A stretch of 32,389 nucleotides of DNA from a virus, in the IMG/VR virus record IMGVR_UViG_3300043436_002150, positions 1-32,389 of that record. One strand, given 5' to 3'. A program made the translations under genes and the position numbers. The notes under the pieces were generated by a model. The model was not told the origin of the DNA, searched no databases, and saw only the letters and a list, made by a program, of their open reading frames with translations. This document shows positions 14,934 to 22,402 of this stretch, one piece after another. How positions within the stretch are numbered: position 1 is the first letter of the stretch; every line of letters starts with the position of its first letter.

Positions 14934-15187
14934 GCGTCCACATCCTCTACTGACCATAAGCAAGCGTAATGCTGCTTCGTGTGCGTCATCTCGTCTGCAA
15001 AAATACGTTGCAACGCCGACAGACGCCCGCCAGCTTTCTTCAGTTCGATGAACCAAGCCTCACCGTTGGGCATACAGGCGATGCGGTCGGCCACACCGAT
15101 CTGCGTAACGCTGCGGAACTTGTAGGCAAAACCGCCCACCGCACGCACGCGTTTACAGAAATACCGCTCTATCTCTTTCTCAGTCAT
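14912..15187 (-). CDS. VRR-NUC domain nuclease
   Basis: A 91-residue stand-alone VRR-NUC domain of the PD-(D/E)xK superfamily. Key residues: E4/E6 in the first helix, G31-V-A-D34-R (the metal-binding Asp), then E48-L-K50-K in the strand WFIELKKAGGRLS, and the Q60 helix. Stand-alone phage versions are thought to resolve branched or flap DNA in replication/recombination. No clear Shine-Dalgarno precedes the ATG at 15187. It is the first gene of the - strand cassette and diverges from the DUF2800 gene. Confidence 0.85.
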   Translation of the reverse strand: MTEKEIERYFCKRVRAVGGFAYKFRSVTQIGVADRIACMPNGEAWFIELKKAGGRLSALQRIFADEMTHTKQHYACLWSVEDVDAWIKRFS

Positions 15188-15202
15188 GACGAAGGGCTAC
15201 TA

Positions 15203-15253
15203 CAAAATTTTTTGCATTTCAAGGCTTGCATCAAATTTTGTTGTCTGTATTAT
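15203..15253 (+). promoter_or_regulatory. Divergent control region: sigma70-type promoter with operator-like dyad
   Basis: For the + strand replication genes, TTGCAT (15226-15231) and TATTAT (15248-15253) are spaced by 16 bases, a plausible -35/-10 pair about 30 bases before the DUF2800 ATG. Overlapping the -35 is an inverted repeat CAAAATTT (15203-15210) and AAATTTTG (15233-15240), and two TTGCAT-like direct copies (15212-15217, 15226-15231). The 97-base gap between the divergent starts at 15187 and 15284 must hold promoters for both directions; I see no good -10 for the - strand. Inferred, not tested. Confidence 0.5.
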
Positions 15254-15283
15254 GGCCGTTCAAACAATAGAGTGAGGTAAGAT

Positions 15284-16405
15284 ATGCAACATAGTAAGAT
15301 AGTCGGCGGTTCGACCGCAAAACGCGTCATCGCCTGCCCCGGCAGCGTGGCGCTGGTGGACACCATGCCGCCAAAGCCCAGCAGCAGCTACGCCGACGAA
15401 GGCACGCTCCTGCACGATACTATAGCCACCATATTAGAGCGCGACATTGACCCGTACAGCATGGTCGGCACGACCTACGAGAAGACAGTGCTGACTGAAG
15501 CGTTGGTCGATGATAAGCTGATACCGGCGCTGCGTGCGCTGGACGAGATAGACCCCAAGGGGGAGATGGAATATGCGGTTGAAAGCAGGGTTGGTTTTGG
15601 TGATTTTCTGCCTGACGTTTTTGGTTCTACCGATCTTCTTGGTCGCCTTGGTGATCGAGCGATTGTTTTGGATTGGAAGTTTGGCGATGGTGTGGCTGTC
15701 GAAGTCGAGGAAAACAGCCAGCTACTCTTCTACGCTGCGGCGGCTAAACGCACGGCGGATACGGCTTGGGCTTTCAAAGGCGCAAAAGAAGTCGAACTAA
15801 TCATTGTCCAGCCGCCCTACGTCAAGCGTTGGGTGACAGACCTTGCCCGCGTTGACGCGTTTGAGAAAGAACTTGCCGCTGCCGTCAAGATTGCGAAGCG
15901 GCCAGACGCGCCGTTGGCGTCGGGCGACCATTGCAAATGGTGCGCGGCAAAGCCGATTTGTCCCATCATGACCGGCGCTGTAGACCGCGCACTGAAGGCC
16001 AAGCTGGAAGCGTTGCCGGTCGAACAGATCGCACACTATCTGGAACAGGCGCCGCTGATTGAAGGGTTCATTAAGGACTTGCAGCAGTTGGCGCATGGGC
16101 TTCTGGAAGAGGGGCAGAAAGTCCCCGGCTGGAAGCTGGTCAACAAGCGCGCCACAAGACAGTGGACAAATGAAGACAAGGCTGTAGCCTTCCTGACCAG
16201 TGTTGGTGTAGAAGCATGGGGCGACCCCAAGCCGCTGTCACCAGCCCAAGCGGAAAAGGCTTTGAAGAAAGCCAAAATAGAATTGCCGGCGGACTTAATT
16301 GTCGCCGTCTCCAGTGGCTCTACCCTTGCGCCGGAAAATGATTCCCGGCCAGCGGTTTTGCAAATCGGACAGACGCTTACCAAAGCTATGTCTAAAATCC
16401 AGTAA
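15284..16405 (+). CDS. DUF2800 protein: Cas4/RecB-like PD-(D/E)xK nuclease with Fe-S cysteines
   Basis: A 373-residue protein. The opening HSKIVGGSTAKRVIACPGS is the DUF2800 start. Nuclease residues: E39-G-x-x-x-H44 (ADEGTLLHD), D117 (FGSTDLL), D130-W-K132 (IVLDWKFG). Four cysteines, C18 near the start and C217, C220, C226 (HCKWCAAKPIC), are in the arrangement that binds a 4Fe-4S cluster in Cas4/AddB-type nucleases. Known relatives sit beside phage PolA genes and are taken to process DNA ends in replication/recombination. GAGGT at 15274-15278 is the ribosome site. First gene of the replication operon. Confidence 0.85.
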   Translation: MQHSKIVGGSTAKRVIACPGSVALVDTMPPKPSSSYADEGTLLHDTIATILERDIDPYSMVGTTYEKTVLTEALVDDKLIPALRALDEIDPKGEMEYAVESRVGFGDFLPDVFGSTDLLGRLGDRAIVLDWKFGDGVAVEVEENSQLLFYAAAAKRTADTAWAFKGAKEVELIIVQPPYVKRWVTDLARVDAFEKELAAAVKIAKRPDAPLASGDHCKWCAAKPICPIMTGAVDRALKAKLEALPVEQIAHYLEQAPLIEGFIKDLQQLAHGLLEEGQKVPGWKLVNKRATRQWTNEDKAVAFLTSVGVEAWGDPKPLSPAQAEKALKKAKIELPADLIVAVSSGSTLAPENDSRPAVLQIGQTLTKAMSKIQ

Positions 16406-16423
16406 ACAGAAAGGTACAATACA

Positions 16424-17086
16424 ATGTCGAATATCACTACTTTTGGCGGCGCTAACTTGCCGTCCGTTCAGTCCCTCTCAGGCGCGCTGCGCTCCATCCA
16501 ATCGGAAGTTGCGCCGGGTGGCACAGTCATCCTGAAGATGGACAAGACAGGCCATTGGGTTTTCGGTGCAGACCAGACCGAAGTTGAGGACGGCAGCCTG
16601 TGGGCCGCTAATCCGTTCTCGTTCGTGCATGGCTACATCGCATGGGGCAAAGGCGAAGTGCTGGCTGAAAAGCTGGTGCCGGTGTCAGAGCCGCTGCCAC
16701 AGCTTGACCCTGCGCCATCGGGTGCAGAACGCGGCTGGGAAATGCAAGTCGGCATGATGCTGGTTTGCACGAACGGTGAAGACAAGGATATGCAAGCACG
16801 TTTCACGGCTACGTCAGTCGGCGGCAAGCGTGCAGTGCAGGCTTTGGCGGTTGCCATCGCCGATCAGGTGGACAAAGACCAGAATAAGCCTGTGCCTTTG
16901 CTCTCGCTATCGTCAGAGCATTACCAGCACAAAACCTATGGCCGTATCTATACGCCTATCTTTGACATTGCCGATTGGGTGTCAATGGATACAGCTTCGG
17001 TTGAAGAGACAGAGGACGCGGAGTTGGAAGTCGCCGCGGAACCTGAAGCCGCTGATGGTGCGCGTCGTCGTCGTCGCGTAGTTTAA
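16424..17086 (+). CDS. Conserved replication-module protein, possible ssDNA-binding role
   Basis: A 220-residue protein with segments I recall as strongly conserved in phages next to DUF2800 and PolA genes: ILKMDKTGHWVFGADQTEVE, NPFSFVHGYIAWGKGEVL, TATSVGGKRAVQALAVAIA and HYQHKTYGRIYTPIF. The function is not established to my knowledge. The C-terminus is acidic (residues 190-212, EETEDAELEVAAEPEA) and then ends in an arginine run (ARRRRRVV). An acidic tail is usual for phage SSBs, which together with position suggests ssDNA binding, but the terminal arginines are unlike them. AAAGG at 16411-16415 is the ribosome site. Confidence 0.6.
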   Translation: MSNITTFGGANLPSVQSLSGALRSIQSEVAPGGTVILKMDKTGHWVFGADQTEVEDGSLWAANPFSFVHGYIAWGKGEVLAEKLVPVSEPLPQLDPAPSGAERGWEMQVGMMLVCTNGEDKDMQARFTATSVGGKRAVQALAVAIADQVDKDQNKPVPLLSLSSEHYQHKTYGRIYTPIFDIADWVSMDTASVEETEDAELEVAAEPEAADGARRRRRVV

Positions 17087-17097
17087 GTGGTGCGAAA

Positions 17098-17121
17098 GCC
17101 GGGGTGTCCACGCGCCCCGGC
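17098..17121 (+). promoter_or_regulatory. GC hairpin between the DUF2800-linked gene and the polymerase gene
   Basis: GCCGGGG (17098-17104) pairs with CCCCGGC (17115-17121) around a 10-base loop. There is no T run after it, so it is not a simple terminator; it may protect or process the mRNA or set the level of polymerase translation. It lies in the 59-base gap before the polymerase ATG at 17146. Confidence 0.45.
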
Positions 17122-17145
17122 GAGTAGCGGAAGAGTGAGAACTTC

Positions 17146-19101
17146 ATGTCTAAATTATGGGTTGACTTTGAGACGCGCAGCCGTTGCGACCTTCGCAGCC
17201 GTGGCGTGTATAATTACGCGCAGGACGCCAGCACCGACGTGCTGTGTATGTCCTACGCATTTGATGACGAAGACGTGCGGACGTGGCTCCCCAGTGAGCC
17301 TTTCCCGCAAGCCGTCAGGGACCATAAGGGGCTGGTATACGCGCACAACGCAGCGTTCGAGCGCCTGATATTTTGGTATGTCCTTCAAGTCGAGTTCAAG
17401 CTGGAGCAGTTCTACTGCACCGCAGCGCAAGCCCGCGCCAACTGTGCGCCGGGCAGCCTTGAAGATGTGGGCCGCTTTGCTGGCGCGACCATGAAGAAAG
17501 ACCATCGCGGCAGTCAGCTAATCCGTGCGCTGTCCATCCCGCAGTCAGACGGCACGTTCCGTGAAGACGCCGCGCTGATGCAGGAGATGGTCGATTATTG
17601 CGAACAGGATGTCCGTGCTACGCGCGCTATCGCGCAGGCGCAGCGTCCGCTGTCGGCTGATGAGTTGGCCGACTACCACACCAACGAGCGCATCAACGAC
17701 CGTGGCGTCCTGCTTGACAGGCCGTTGGCGCAGGCGGCGGTGCGCTACGCTGAAACTGAATTGACGGAGATACAGTCCATCGTCGCAGAGGTGACGCACG
17801 GCGAGATTAAGTCCGTTCGCAGCCCGAAGATGAAGGATTGGGTGTTAGCTAGGGTAGGGCCGCAGGCGCTTGAACTGGCAACCGTGATGAAGGATGGCGT
17901 CGAGAAGCTGTCCATTGACAAGAACGTGCGCGCCAACTTACTTGTGTTGGCAGAGGAGAACCCAGATGAAGTCCCAGCGGAAGTTGCAGAAGTCATCCAG
18001 TGCGCGGACGATCTGTGGGCATCGTCCGTTGCGAAGTTCCAACGTGCAGAGGCGCTTGCTGATGAGGAGGATTTTCGAGTTAGAGGAGCATTTGTATTTG
18101 CAGGAGGCAGTGCTACAGGGCGTGCTTCATCATTTGGGCTTCAAGTCCATAACTTCCCAAGAAAGTGCGCCGCCGACCCTGCATTAGTGCGGCAGTCTAT
18201 GGTGCGCGGCCACAGCATCGTTCCTGAACATGGTCGCCGTGTGACGGACGTGTTGAAAGGTATGCTACGCCCCGCGCTAATGGCCGACAAAGGCAAGCGG
18301 CTGGTCGTCGCTGACTGGGCCGCTATCGAAGCGCGGGTTACGCCGTGGGCGTCCAACAGCATCTTCGGCGCGAACAAGCTGGACATCTTCGCCAAGGGTG
18401 AGGACGTTTACAAGCACAACGCTATGGCGACCTTCCATGTCGGTTATAACGACGTTGACAAAGACCAGCGCCAGATCGGTAAGGTGCAAGAGTTGGCGTG
18501 CGGCTTCGCCGGCGGCGTCGGAGCCTTCGCCAGCATGGGCCGCATCTACGGCTTGATGATGTCGGAGAGCGACGCAAAGCGCATGGTGGACGCATGGCGC
18601 AGGGCTAACAAGTGGGCCGTGCCTTACTGGTCTGGCCTAGAAGAAACCTATATGCGCGCCATGCGGAACAAGGGGCGTGAGTTTACCATCGGGCGCGTCA
18701 CATATTTATTTGACGGGCTGCATCTTTGGTATGCCCTTCCGTCTGGCCGTGTGTTATGTTATCCTTTCGCCCGCTTCGATGAGAAGGGCGACCTGACCTA
18801 TGCCAAGGCTTCGTGGAAGCCAGCCGCAGACGCTAAGGAATGGCCAAGGGCGCGGCTATGGCGCGGTCTGGCGTGTGAGAACATCACGCAGGCTGTCGCT
18901 AACGACTTGCTGCGCCACGCCTTGCGTCAGTTAGATGATGTAGTTTTGCACATCCACGATGAAATCGTCTTGGAAGTGCCAGAAGATGACGCAGAGGCCG
19001 CCGCAGCGCGGCTGGTGCAGATTATGTGTGAGCCGCCACCTTGGGCGTCGGGGCTACCCCTGAATGCAGAAGTGGCAATTATGGAACGATACGGCAAATA
19101 A
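17146..19101 (+). CDS. polA-like: Family A DNA polymerase with 3'-5' exonuclease domain
   Basis: A 651-residue phage-type PolA. The exonuclease domain starts at once with D7-F-E9-T-R (Exo I) and shows Y-C-x-Q-D-V (Exo III region) near residue 157. Polymerase motif A is D390-W-A-A-I-E395-A-R397; motif B is R442-Q-I-G-K446 followed by L450 and F454-A-G-G; motif C is H604-D605-E606. Aligning motif B to E. coli Pol I (R754, K758, F762, Y766) puts Leu450 at the 762 position and Phe454 at 766. The 5' nuclease domain is absent, as usual in phages. It replicates the phage genome with the primase-helicase that follows 10 bases later. Confidence 0.9.
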   Translation: MSKLWVDFETRSRCDLRSRGVYNYAQDASTDVLCMSYAFDDEDVRTWLPSEPFPQAVRDHKGLVYAHNAAFERLIFWYVLQVEFKLEQFYCTAAQARANCAPGSLEDVGRFAGATMKKDHRGSQLIRALSIPQSDGTFREDAALMQEMVDYCEQDVRATRAIAQAQRPLSADELADYHTNERINDRGVLLDRPLAQAAVRYAETELTEIQSIVAEVTHGEIKSVRSPKMKDWVLARVGPQALELATVMKDGVEKLSIDKNVRANLLVLAEENPDEVPAEVAEVIQCADDLWASSVAKFQRAEALADEEDFRVRGAFVFAGGSATGRASSFGLQVHNFPRKCAADPALVRQSMVRGHSIVPEHGRRVTDVLKGMLRPALMADKGKRLVVADWAAIEARVTPWASNSIFGANKLDIFAKGEDVYKHNAMATFHVGYNDVDKDQRQIGKVQELACGFAGGVGAFASMGRIYGLMMSESDAKRMVDAWRRANKWAVPYWSGLEETYMRAMRNKGREFTIGRVTYLFDGLHLWYALPSGRVLCYPFARFDEKGDLTYAKASWKPAADAKEWPRARLWRGLACENITQAVANDLLRHALRQLDDVVLHIHDEIVLEVPEDDAEAAAARLVQIMCEPPPWASGLPLNAEVAIMERYGK

Positions 19102-19111
19102 GGAGCAAGCG

Positions 19112-21460
19112 ATGAGTGAGGATCGCACGAAATTCATAGAATATATAACTGGCTTGGCGACGGACAACGTCGGCGAGACAGCTCTTGTTGTGCGGCAGAA
19201 GCCGCAGCACGACAGCGACGGCAACCTGATGTATCACGCGGACGGCGCGCCAAGGGCTACGTTCCCTGCGTTCCTGCCAGAAAAGACGCGCATGAAAGAA
19301 GGCGAGGCATGGTATGTCAACACAGGCTCGTTCATCGTTGACCGCTTTGTAGACGGCAAGCCTGCCGCCAAGGCCAGCAACGTCGAGTATGTGCTGTTCA
19401 TGATGCTGGACGACGTTGGCACGAAGTCGAAAGAGCCGCCGCTTAAACCGACATGGGTGTTGGAAACCAGCGAAGGTTCGTTCCAGTGGGGCTACGCGTT
19501 CAGCGAACAGCCACGCAAGGGCGACTTCTGCGCTGCCATCAAGGCCATTGCCGATGCTGGCTACACCGATCCGGGCGCGACAAACGCCGTCCGCAACTGT
19601 CGTATCCCCGGCAGCGTCAACCTGAAACAAGGGCGTAATAACTTTCCCGCGCGGCTGGTCGAGTTCCACCCTGACCGCGAGTATACGCTGGACGAAATTT
19701 GCGAGGCGCTGGATGTTACGCCAGAGGAAGGCGACACAGCCGAATATAAAGCCGTGCATTTGCGCGACAGCGGGATGGATAACGTCCTGACATGGCTTGC
19801 CGACAACAACCTAGTCCTTAGCCATCCTAACGCTGATGGCTGGTGCGGCATCGTCTGCCCTAACCATGACCAACACAGCGACGGCATGATCGAAGCGCGC
19901 TACAAGCCGCTGGATCGTTCGTTCTGCTGCTATCATGGGCATTGCCAAGACCTAGACAGCCGCACCTTTCTTGATTGGGTAGCCAATGAAGGTGGCCCGA
20001 AGGTAACGCCGGGCTTGCGCGATGAGTTAATCGCAGAGCGTTTATCGCTCATGTATGACAAGATTTCGCCGACCGAAGCATTCCCCGACGAAGCCGCAGC
20101 GCGTGTGCGTGAGGTCGAAAAGAAAGAAGCCGGACGGCTGGAACAAAGCGAGTGGTTCGAGCGTTTCGCCTATATCCAGTCCGATGACTGCTACTTTGAC
20201 ATGGTGACGCGTCAAGAGATAGCCCGCAACGTCTTCAACGCATTGTTCCGTCACGTTGACTGCCGCTCCATCCACAAGAAGACGCAGCGCATACAATCGT
20301 CCATCTATTTTGATGAGCGCCGGCAGGATCGCGGTGCGCCTGCATTGGCTGCCGTGACGTTCGCCGCTGGCGATGACGTGCTAGTGACGCGTGACGGGTT
20401 GGTTTACGGCAACCGCTGGACAGACGCACGCCCTGACGTGTCGAGCAGCGATAAGATTGCAGACCATGATGTCGAGCCGTGGCTTGAGCATTGCCGCAAT
20501 CTGGTGTCGGATGATGTCGAGTTAGACCATATCCTTGACGCTATGGCGTTCAAGATACAGCACCCTAACGTCAAGATTAACCATGCAATCCTAATTGGCG
20601 GCGATGAAGGCGCTGGTAAGGACAGTATGTTCCAGCCGTTTCTGTGGGCGCTGGGCGGTAAGCATTGGCGCAACAGGTCAGTCATTGAGGCTGGCGGGTT
20701 GGACAGCCAGTGGGGTTACGCGCTTGAGGCTGAAGTTGTCATCCTGAACGAGTTGAAAGAGCCAGAGGCGCGCGAACGTCGCGCTATGGCTAACAAGCTG
20801 AAGCCGCTGATTGCTGCGCCACCTGAAACGCTGTCGGTCAACCGCAAGGGTATGCACCCTTACGAGTTGGTCAACCGCCTGATGGTGGTTGCCTACACGA
20901 ACGATCCGCTACCTATCACGCTGCCGACGCAGGACAGGCGTTGGTTCTGCGTGTGGACGCACTCGCCGCGTATGTCAGCGCCAGCGGCCAAGGCGCTGTG
21001 GGGTTGGTATGAAAATGGCGGCTATGAGAAGTGCGCCGCTTGGCTGCACCAGCGCGACGTGTCGGCGTTCAACCCTGCCGCTGCGCCGCCAGTGACCGAA
21101 TGGAAGCTGAACATGGTCGAGCATGGCATGAGCGTCGCGGAAAGCTATCTAGTGGACCTGATGCGCGCTCGGTCGGGCGTGTTTGCTGATGGTGTCATTG
21201 GTGGACCTTTCCACCGCATATGTGACGCGCTGGCGATTAACGTGCCTGCTGGCGTGAAGATACCGCAGGCGGCGCTGCTACACGCATTAAAAGAGGCTGG
21301 ATGGGTTGACATGGGACGGATCGGCTCAAGTGAACTGCCGACCAAGAAGCACATCTTTGTCTCGCCTGATATTGTTAAGCTGCACACAAAGTCTGAATTG
21401 CGCCGCATGGCAGACGAATTGCCCAAGTCTGGTTTCATGCCGGCGATTGGCAAGAATTGA
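19112..21460 (+). CDS. Primase-helicase (AEP-like primase plus SF3/D5-type helicase)
   Basis: A 782-residue fusion starting at the ATG with AAGGAG (19100-19105) as ribosome site; an in-frame upstream extension to 19064 overlaps the polymerase and is not needed. The N-terminal half has an archaeo-eukaryotic primase look: FMMLDD (D100, D101), PTWVLETSEGSFQWGY (residues 113-128) and NCRIPGSVNLK. A zinc-binding segment follows (WCGIVCPNHDQHSDG and FCCYHGHC, roughly residues 240-280). The C-terminal half has Walker A G497-D-E-G-A-G502-K503-D504 and a Walker B-like VILNE547, typical of phage D5/DUF5906 helicases, where Asp after the Lys is common. It unwinds and primes DNA for the polymerase. Confidence 0.85.
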   Translation: MSEDRTKFIEYITGLATDNVGETALVVRQKPQHDSDGNLMYHADGAPRATFPAFLPEKTRMKEGEAWYVNTGSFIVDRFVDGKPAAKASNVEYVLFMMLDDVGTKSKEPPLKPTWVLETSEGSFQWGYAFSEQPRKGDFCAAIKAIADAGYTDPGATNAVRNCRIPGSVNLKQGRNNFPARLVEFHPDREYTLDEICEALDVTPEEGDTAEYKAVHLRDSGMDNVLTWLADNNLVLSHPNADGWCGIVCPNHDQHSDGMIEARYKPLDRSFCCYHGHCQDLDSRTFLDWVANEGGPKVTPGLRDELIAERLSLMYDKISPTEAFPDEAAARVREVEKKEAGRLEQSEWFERFAYIQSDDCYFDMVTRQEIARNVFNALFRHVDCRSIHKKTQRIQSSIYFDERRQDRGAPALAAVTFAAGDDVLVTRDGLVYGNRWTDARPDVSSSDKIADHDVEPWLEHCRNLVSDDVELDHILDAMAFKIQHPNVKINHAILIGGDEGAGKDSMFQPFLWALGGKHWRNRSVIEAGGLDSQWGYALEAEVVILNELKEPEARERRAMANKLKPLIAAPPETLSVNRKGMHPYELVNRLMVVAYTNDPLPITLPTQDRRWFCVWTHSPRMSAPAAKALWGWYENGGYEKCAAWLHQRDVSAFNPAAAPPVTEWKLNMVEHGMSVAESYLVDLMRARSGVFADGVIGGPFHRICDALAINVPAGVKIPQAALLHALKEAGWVDMGRIGSSELPTKKHIFVSPDIVKLHTKSELRRMADELPKSGFMPAIGKN

Positions 21461-21518
21461 CATCTGATATCAGTCAATGATATAGGTTGCAGGTCGGTGA
21501 TGCTCCGCTGGCTTGATT

Positions 21519-21554
21519 AAACCCCCGGCGTCCTCACTCCGCCGGGGGTTTTTT
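21519..21554 (+). terminator. Strong terminator between convergent operons
   Basis: A perfect 12-bp stem, AAACCCCCGGCG (21519-21530) with CGCCGGGGGTTT (21540-21551), with a 9-base loop and T run to 21554. It lies 58 bases after the primase-helicase stop and just before the stop of the convergent - strand gene. The three A at the left base give only a short T run in the opposite direction, so it is strong for + and possibly partial for -. Confidence 0.9.
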
Positions 21555-21557
21555 ATT

Positions 21558-21857
21558 TTAGAAAACGCGCCACCTGACGGGGACGCTTTTGCCCGCAGCT
21601 AATGCGGCCAAGTCAGCTTTGTGTTGCGCCATCCACTTTGGTATGGCGGCTGCCCGCTCTATCTCCAATGCAGCCAGCCCATCCGATAACTCATCTTTAT
21701 CGGCACAGTAATTGTCATCGTCCCACGGGCCTTTACCTGTCGCTTCGTCAACCAGCCAGTAACCCCAGAGGCTACCTTCAATCGGGACGCTGAAGCGTTC
21801 CGCTTTAATCTGGATGCCGATGGCTTCAGCGCGCGCGCGTAAGTCTTTTAGTGTCAT
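21558..21857 (-). CDS. Unrecognised 99-aa protein with its own strong promoter
   Basis: The start is placed at ATG 21857, where AAGGAAA lies about 9 bases upstream; an in-frame ATG at 21884 would add nine residues and lies within the leader. Sequence: MTLKDLRARAEAIGIQIKAE, then a middle with GYWLVDEATGKGPWDDDNYC and a C-terminal helix EIERAAAIPKWMAQHKADLAAL. It reads like a small alpha/beta protein with a Trp-rich surface. No family recognised. It is last in the - strand block but is separated from the preceding gene by 160 bases carrying a consensus promoter and a leader hairpin, so it can be expressed independently. Confidence 0.65.
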   Translation of the reverse strand: MTLKDLRARAEAIGIQIKAERFSVPIEGSLWGYWLVDEATGKGPWDDDNYCADKDELSDGLAALEIERAAAIPKWMAQHKADLAALAAGKSVPVRWRVF

Positions 21858-21885
21858 GCTCCACTTTCCTTTTATCAATGTCAAA

Positions 21886-21919
21886 GAACCATCAAGGCGG
21901 TTTCCCGTCTTGATGGCTC
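21886..21919 (-). promoter_or_regulatory. Leader hairpin / dyad at the transcription start of the 99-aa gene
   Basis: On the - strand, GAGCCATCAAGACGG (21919-21905) and CCGCCTTGATGGTTC (21900-21886) form a 15-position stem with one G-T wobble and one mismatch, closed by the loop GAAA, a GNRA tetraloop. It begins within a few bases of the -10 box, so the RNA would start with or inside this structure, or the DNA dyad (CCATCAAG...CTTGATGG) could be a repressor operator. TTTGACATTG follows, not a terminator T run. Confidence 0.6.
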
Positions 21920-21947
21920 ATTATAGCATAGTTTGAGGGTAGGTCAA
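21920..21947 (-). promoter_or_regulatory. Consensus sigma70 promoter with extended -10
   Basis: Reading the - strand: TTGACC (21947-21942), 16-base spacer, TATAAT (21925-21920), preceded by TGC so that the -10 is of the extended TGnTATAAT type. It is the best promoter match in the window. The spacer is TACCCTCAAACTATGC, an element repeated upstream of the - strand gene at 25747. It drives the 99-aa gene. Confidence 0.8.
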
Positions 21948-21948
21948 G

Positions 21949-22011
21949 AACTTTCTTTCCTTTGTTTTCAATGACTTAGAAGAAAGTTATTTTTATTATC
22001 TTTTGTTTTCA
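21949..22011 (-). repeat. Upstream repeats of the 21.9 kb promoter
   Basis: Two 10-base direct copies TTTGTTTTCA (21961-21970 and 22002-22011), 41 bases apart (about four helical turns), and an inverted repeat AACTTTCTT (21949-21957) with AAGAAAGTT (21980-21988). The stretch is A/T-rich and lies directly upstream of the -35 box, so it could be an UP-like element or activator/repressor sites. Confidence 0.45.
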
Positions 22012-22016
22012 GTTAG

Positions 22017-22217
22017 TTACCGCAGTCGGGTAACTGTCAGCTTGTCACCCTTGGAGCGTGTCATGTAGTGGCGCTCCGTCCGCTCGTTTTGATTGTGCGC
22101 TGAACGGCGCAGAATGTCTTTGTCGCGTTCGGTCGGTGTGTCGAACACACGCACCTCACCAACAGCCATTGCGTTTATGCCGTGCTTAGATTTGCGTGTG
22201 TCAGAACCGAATGTCAT
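22017..22217 (-). CDS. Small basic protein, 66 aa, paralogue of its upstream neighbour
   Basis: The ATG at 22217 shares one base with the stop of the preceding gene (TAATG). Key parts: NAMAVGEVRVFDTPTERDKD, ILRRSAHNQNERTERHYMTR, then GDKLTVTRLR at the end. The same skeleton (hydrophobic-x-VGEV, an R/N-rich helix, and TxTRLR as the last residues) is seen in the gene just upstream, so the two probably arose by tandem duplication. The helix plus beta end and strong positive charge suggest DNA or RNA binding, but there is no family match. Confidence 0.6.
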   Translation of the reverse strand: MTFGSDTRKSKHGINAMAVGEVRVFDTPTERDKDILRRSAHNQNERTERHYMTRSKGDKLTVTRLR

Positions 22218-22402
22218 TATCTTAACCTCGTTATGAATGTGACGCCCTCAACAGTGCGGCACTTGAATGCCTTGCCGTTCCTGATGCCATATTGCGAGGC
22301 GTTGCGGCTGGTGCGCTTGGCATCGCCGCGCTTGGCGGCTGGCATGGTGCCAACCTCACCAACTTCTAGCGTTCCCATTGGGTAAATCATCGGGCGGCTC
22401 AT
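22217..22402 (-). CDS. Small basic protein, 61 aa, paralogue of its downstream neighbour
   Basis: The ATG at 22402 overlaps the stop of the 177-aa gene as ATGA; a TTG at 22408 would add two residues and is less likely. Main segments: GTLEVGEVGTMPAAKRGDAK, RTSRNASQYGIRNGKAFKCR, ending TVEGVTFITRLR. Its VGEV motif, central RNA/SxN helix and C-terminal TRLR line up with the next gene. The SRNASQYGIRNGKAFKCR part resembles a short recognition helix. No enzyme motif. Confidence 0.6.
   Translation of the reverse strand: MSRPMIYPMGTLEVGEVGTMPAAKRGDAKRTSRNASQYGIRNGKAFKCRTVEGVTFITRLR

Noticed and set aside
14934-15056. 41-codon N-terminal extension of the helicase
   Set aside because: It runs antiphase through the VRR-NUC gene and adds no conserved segment; the ATG at 14933 starts just before the Q-motif.
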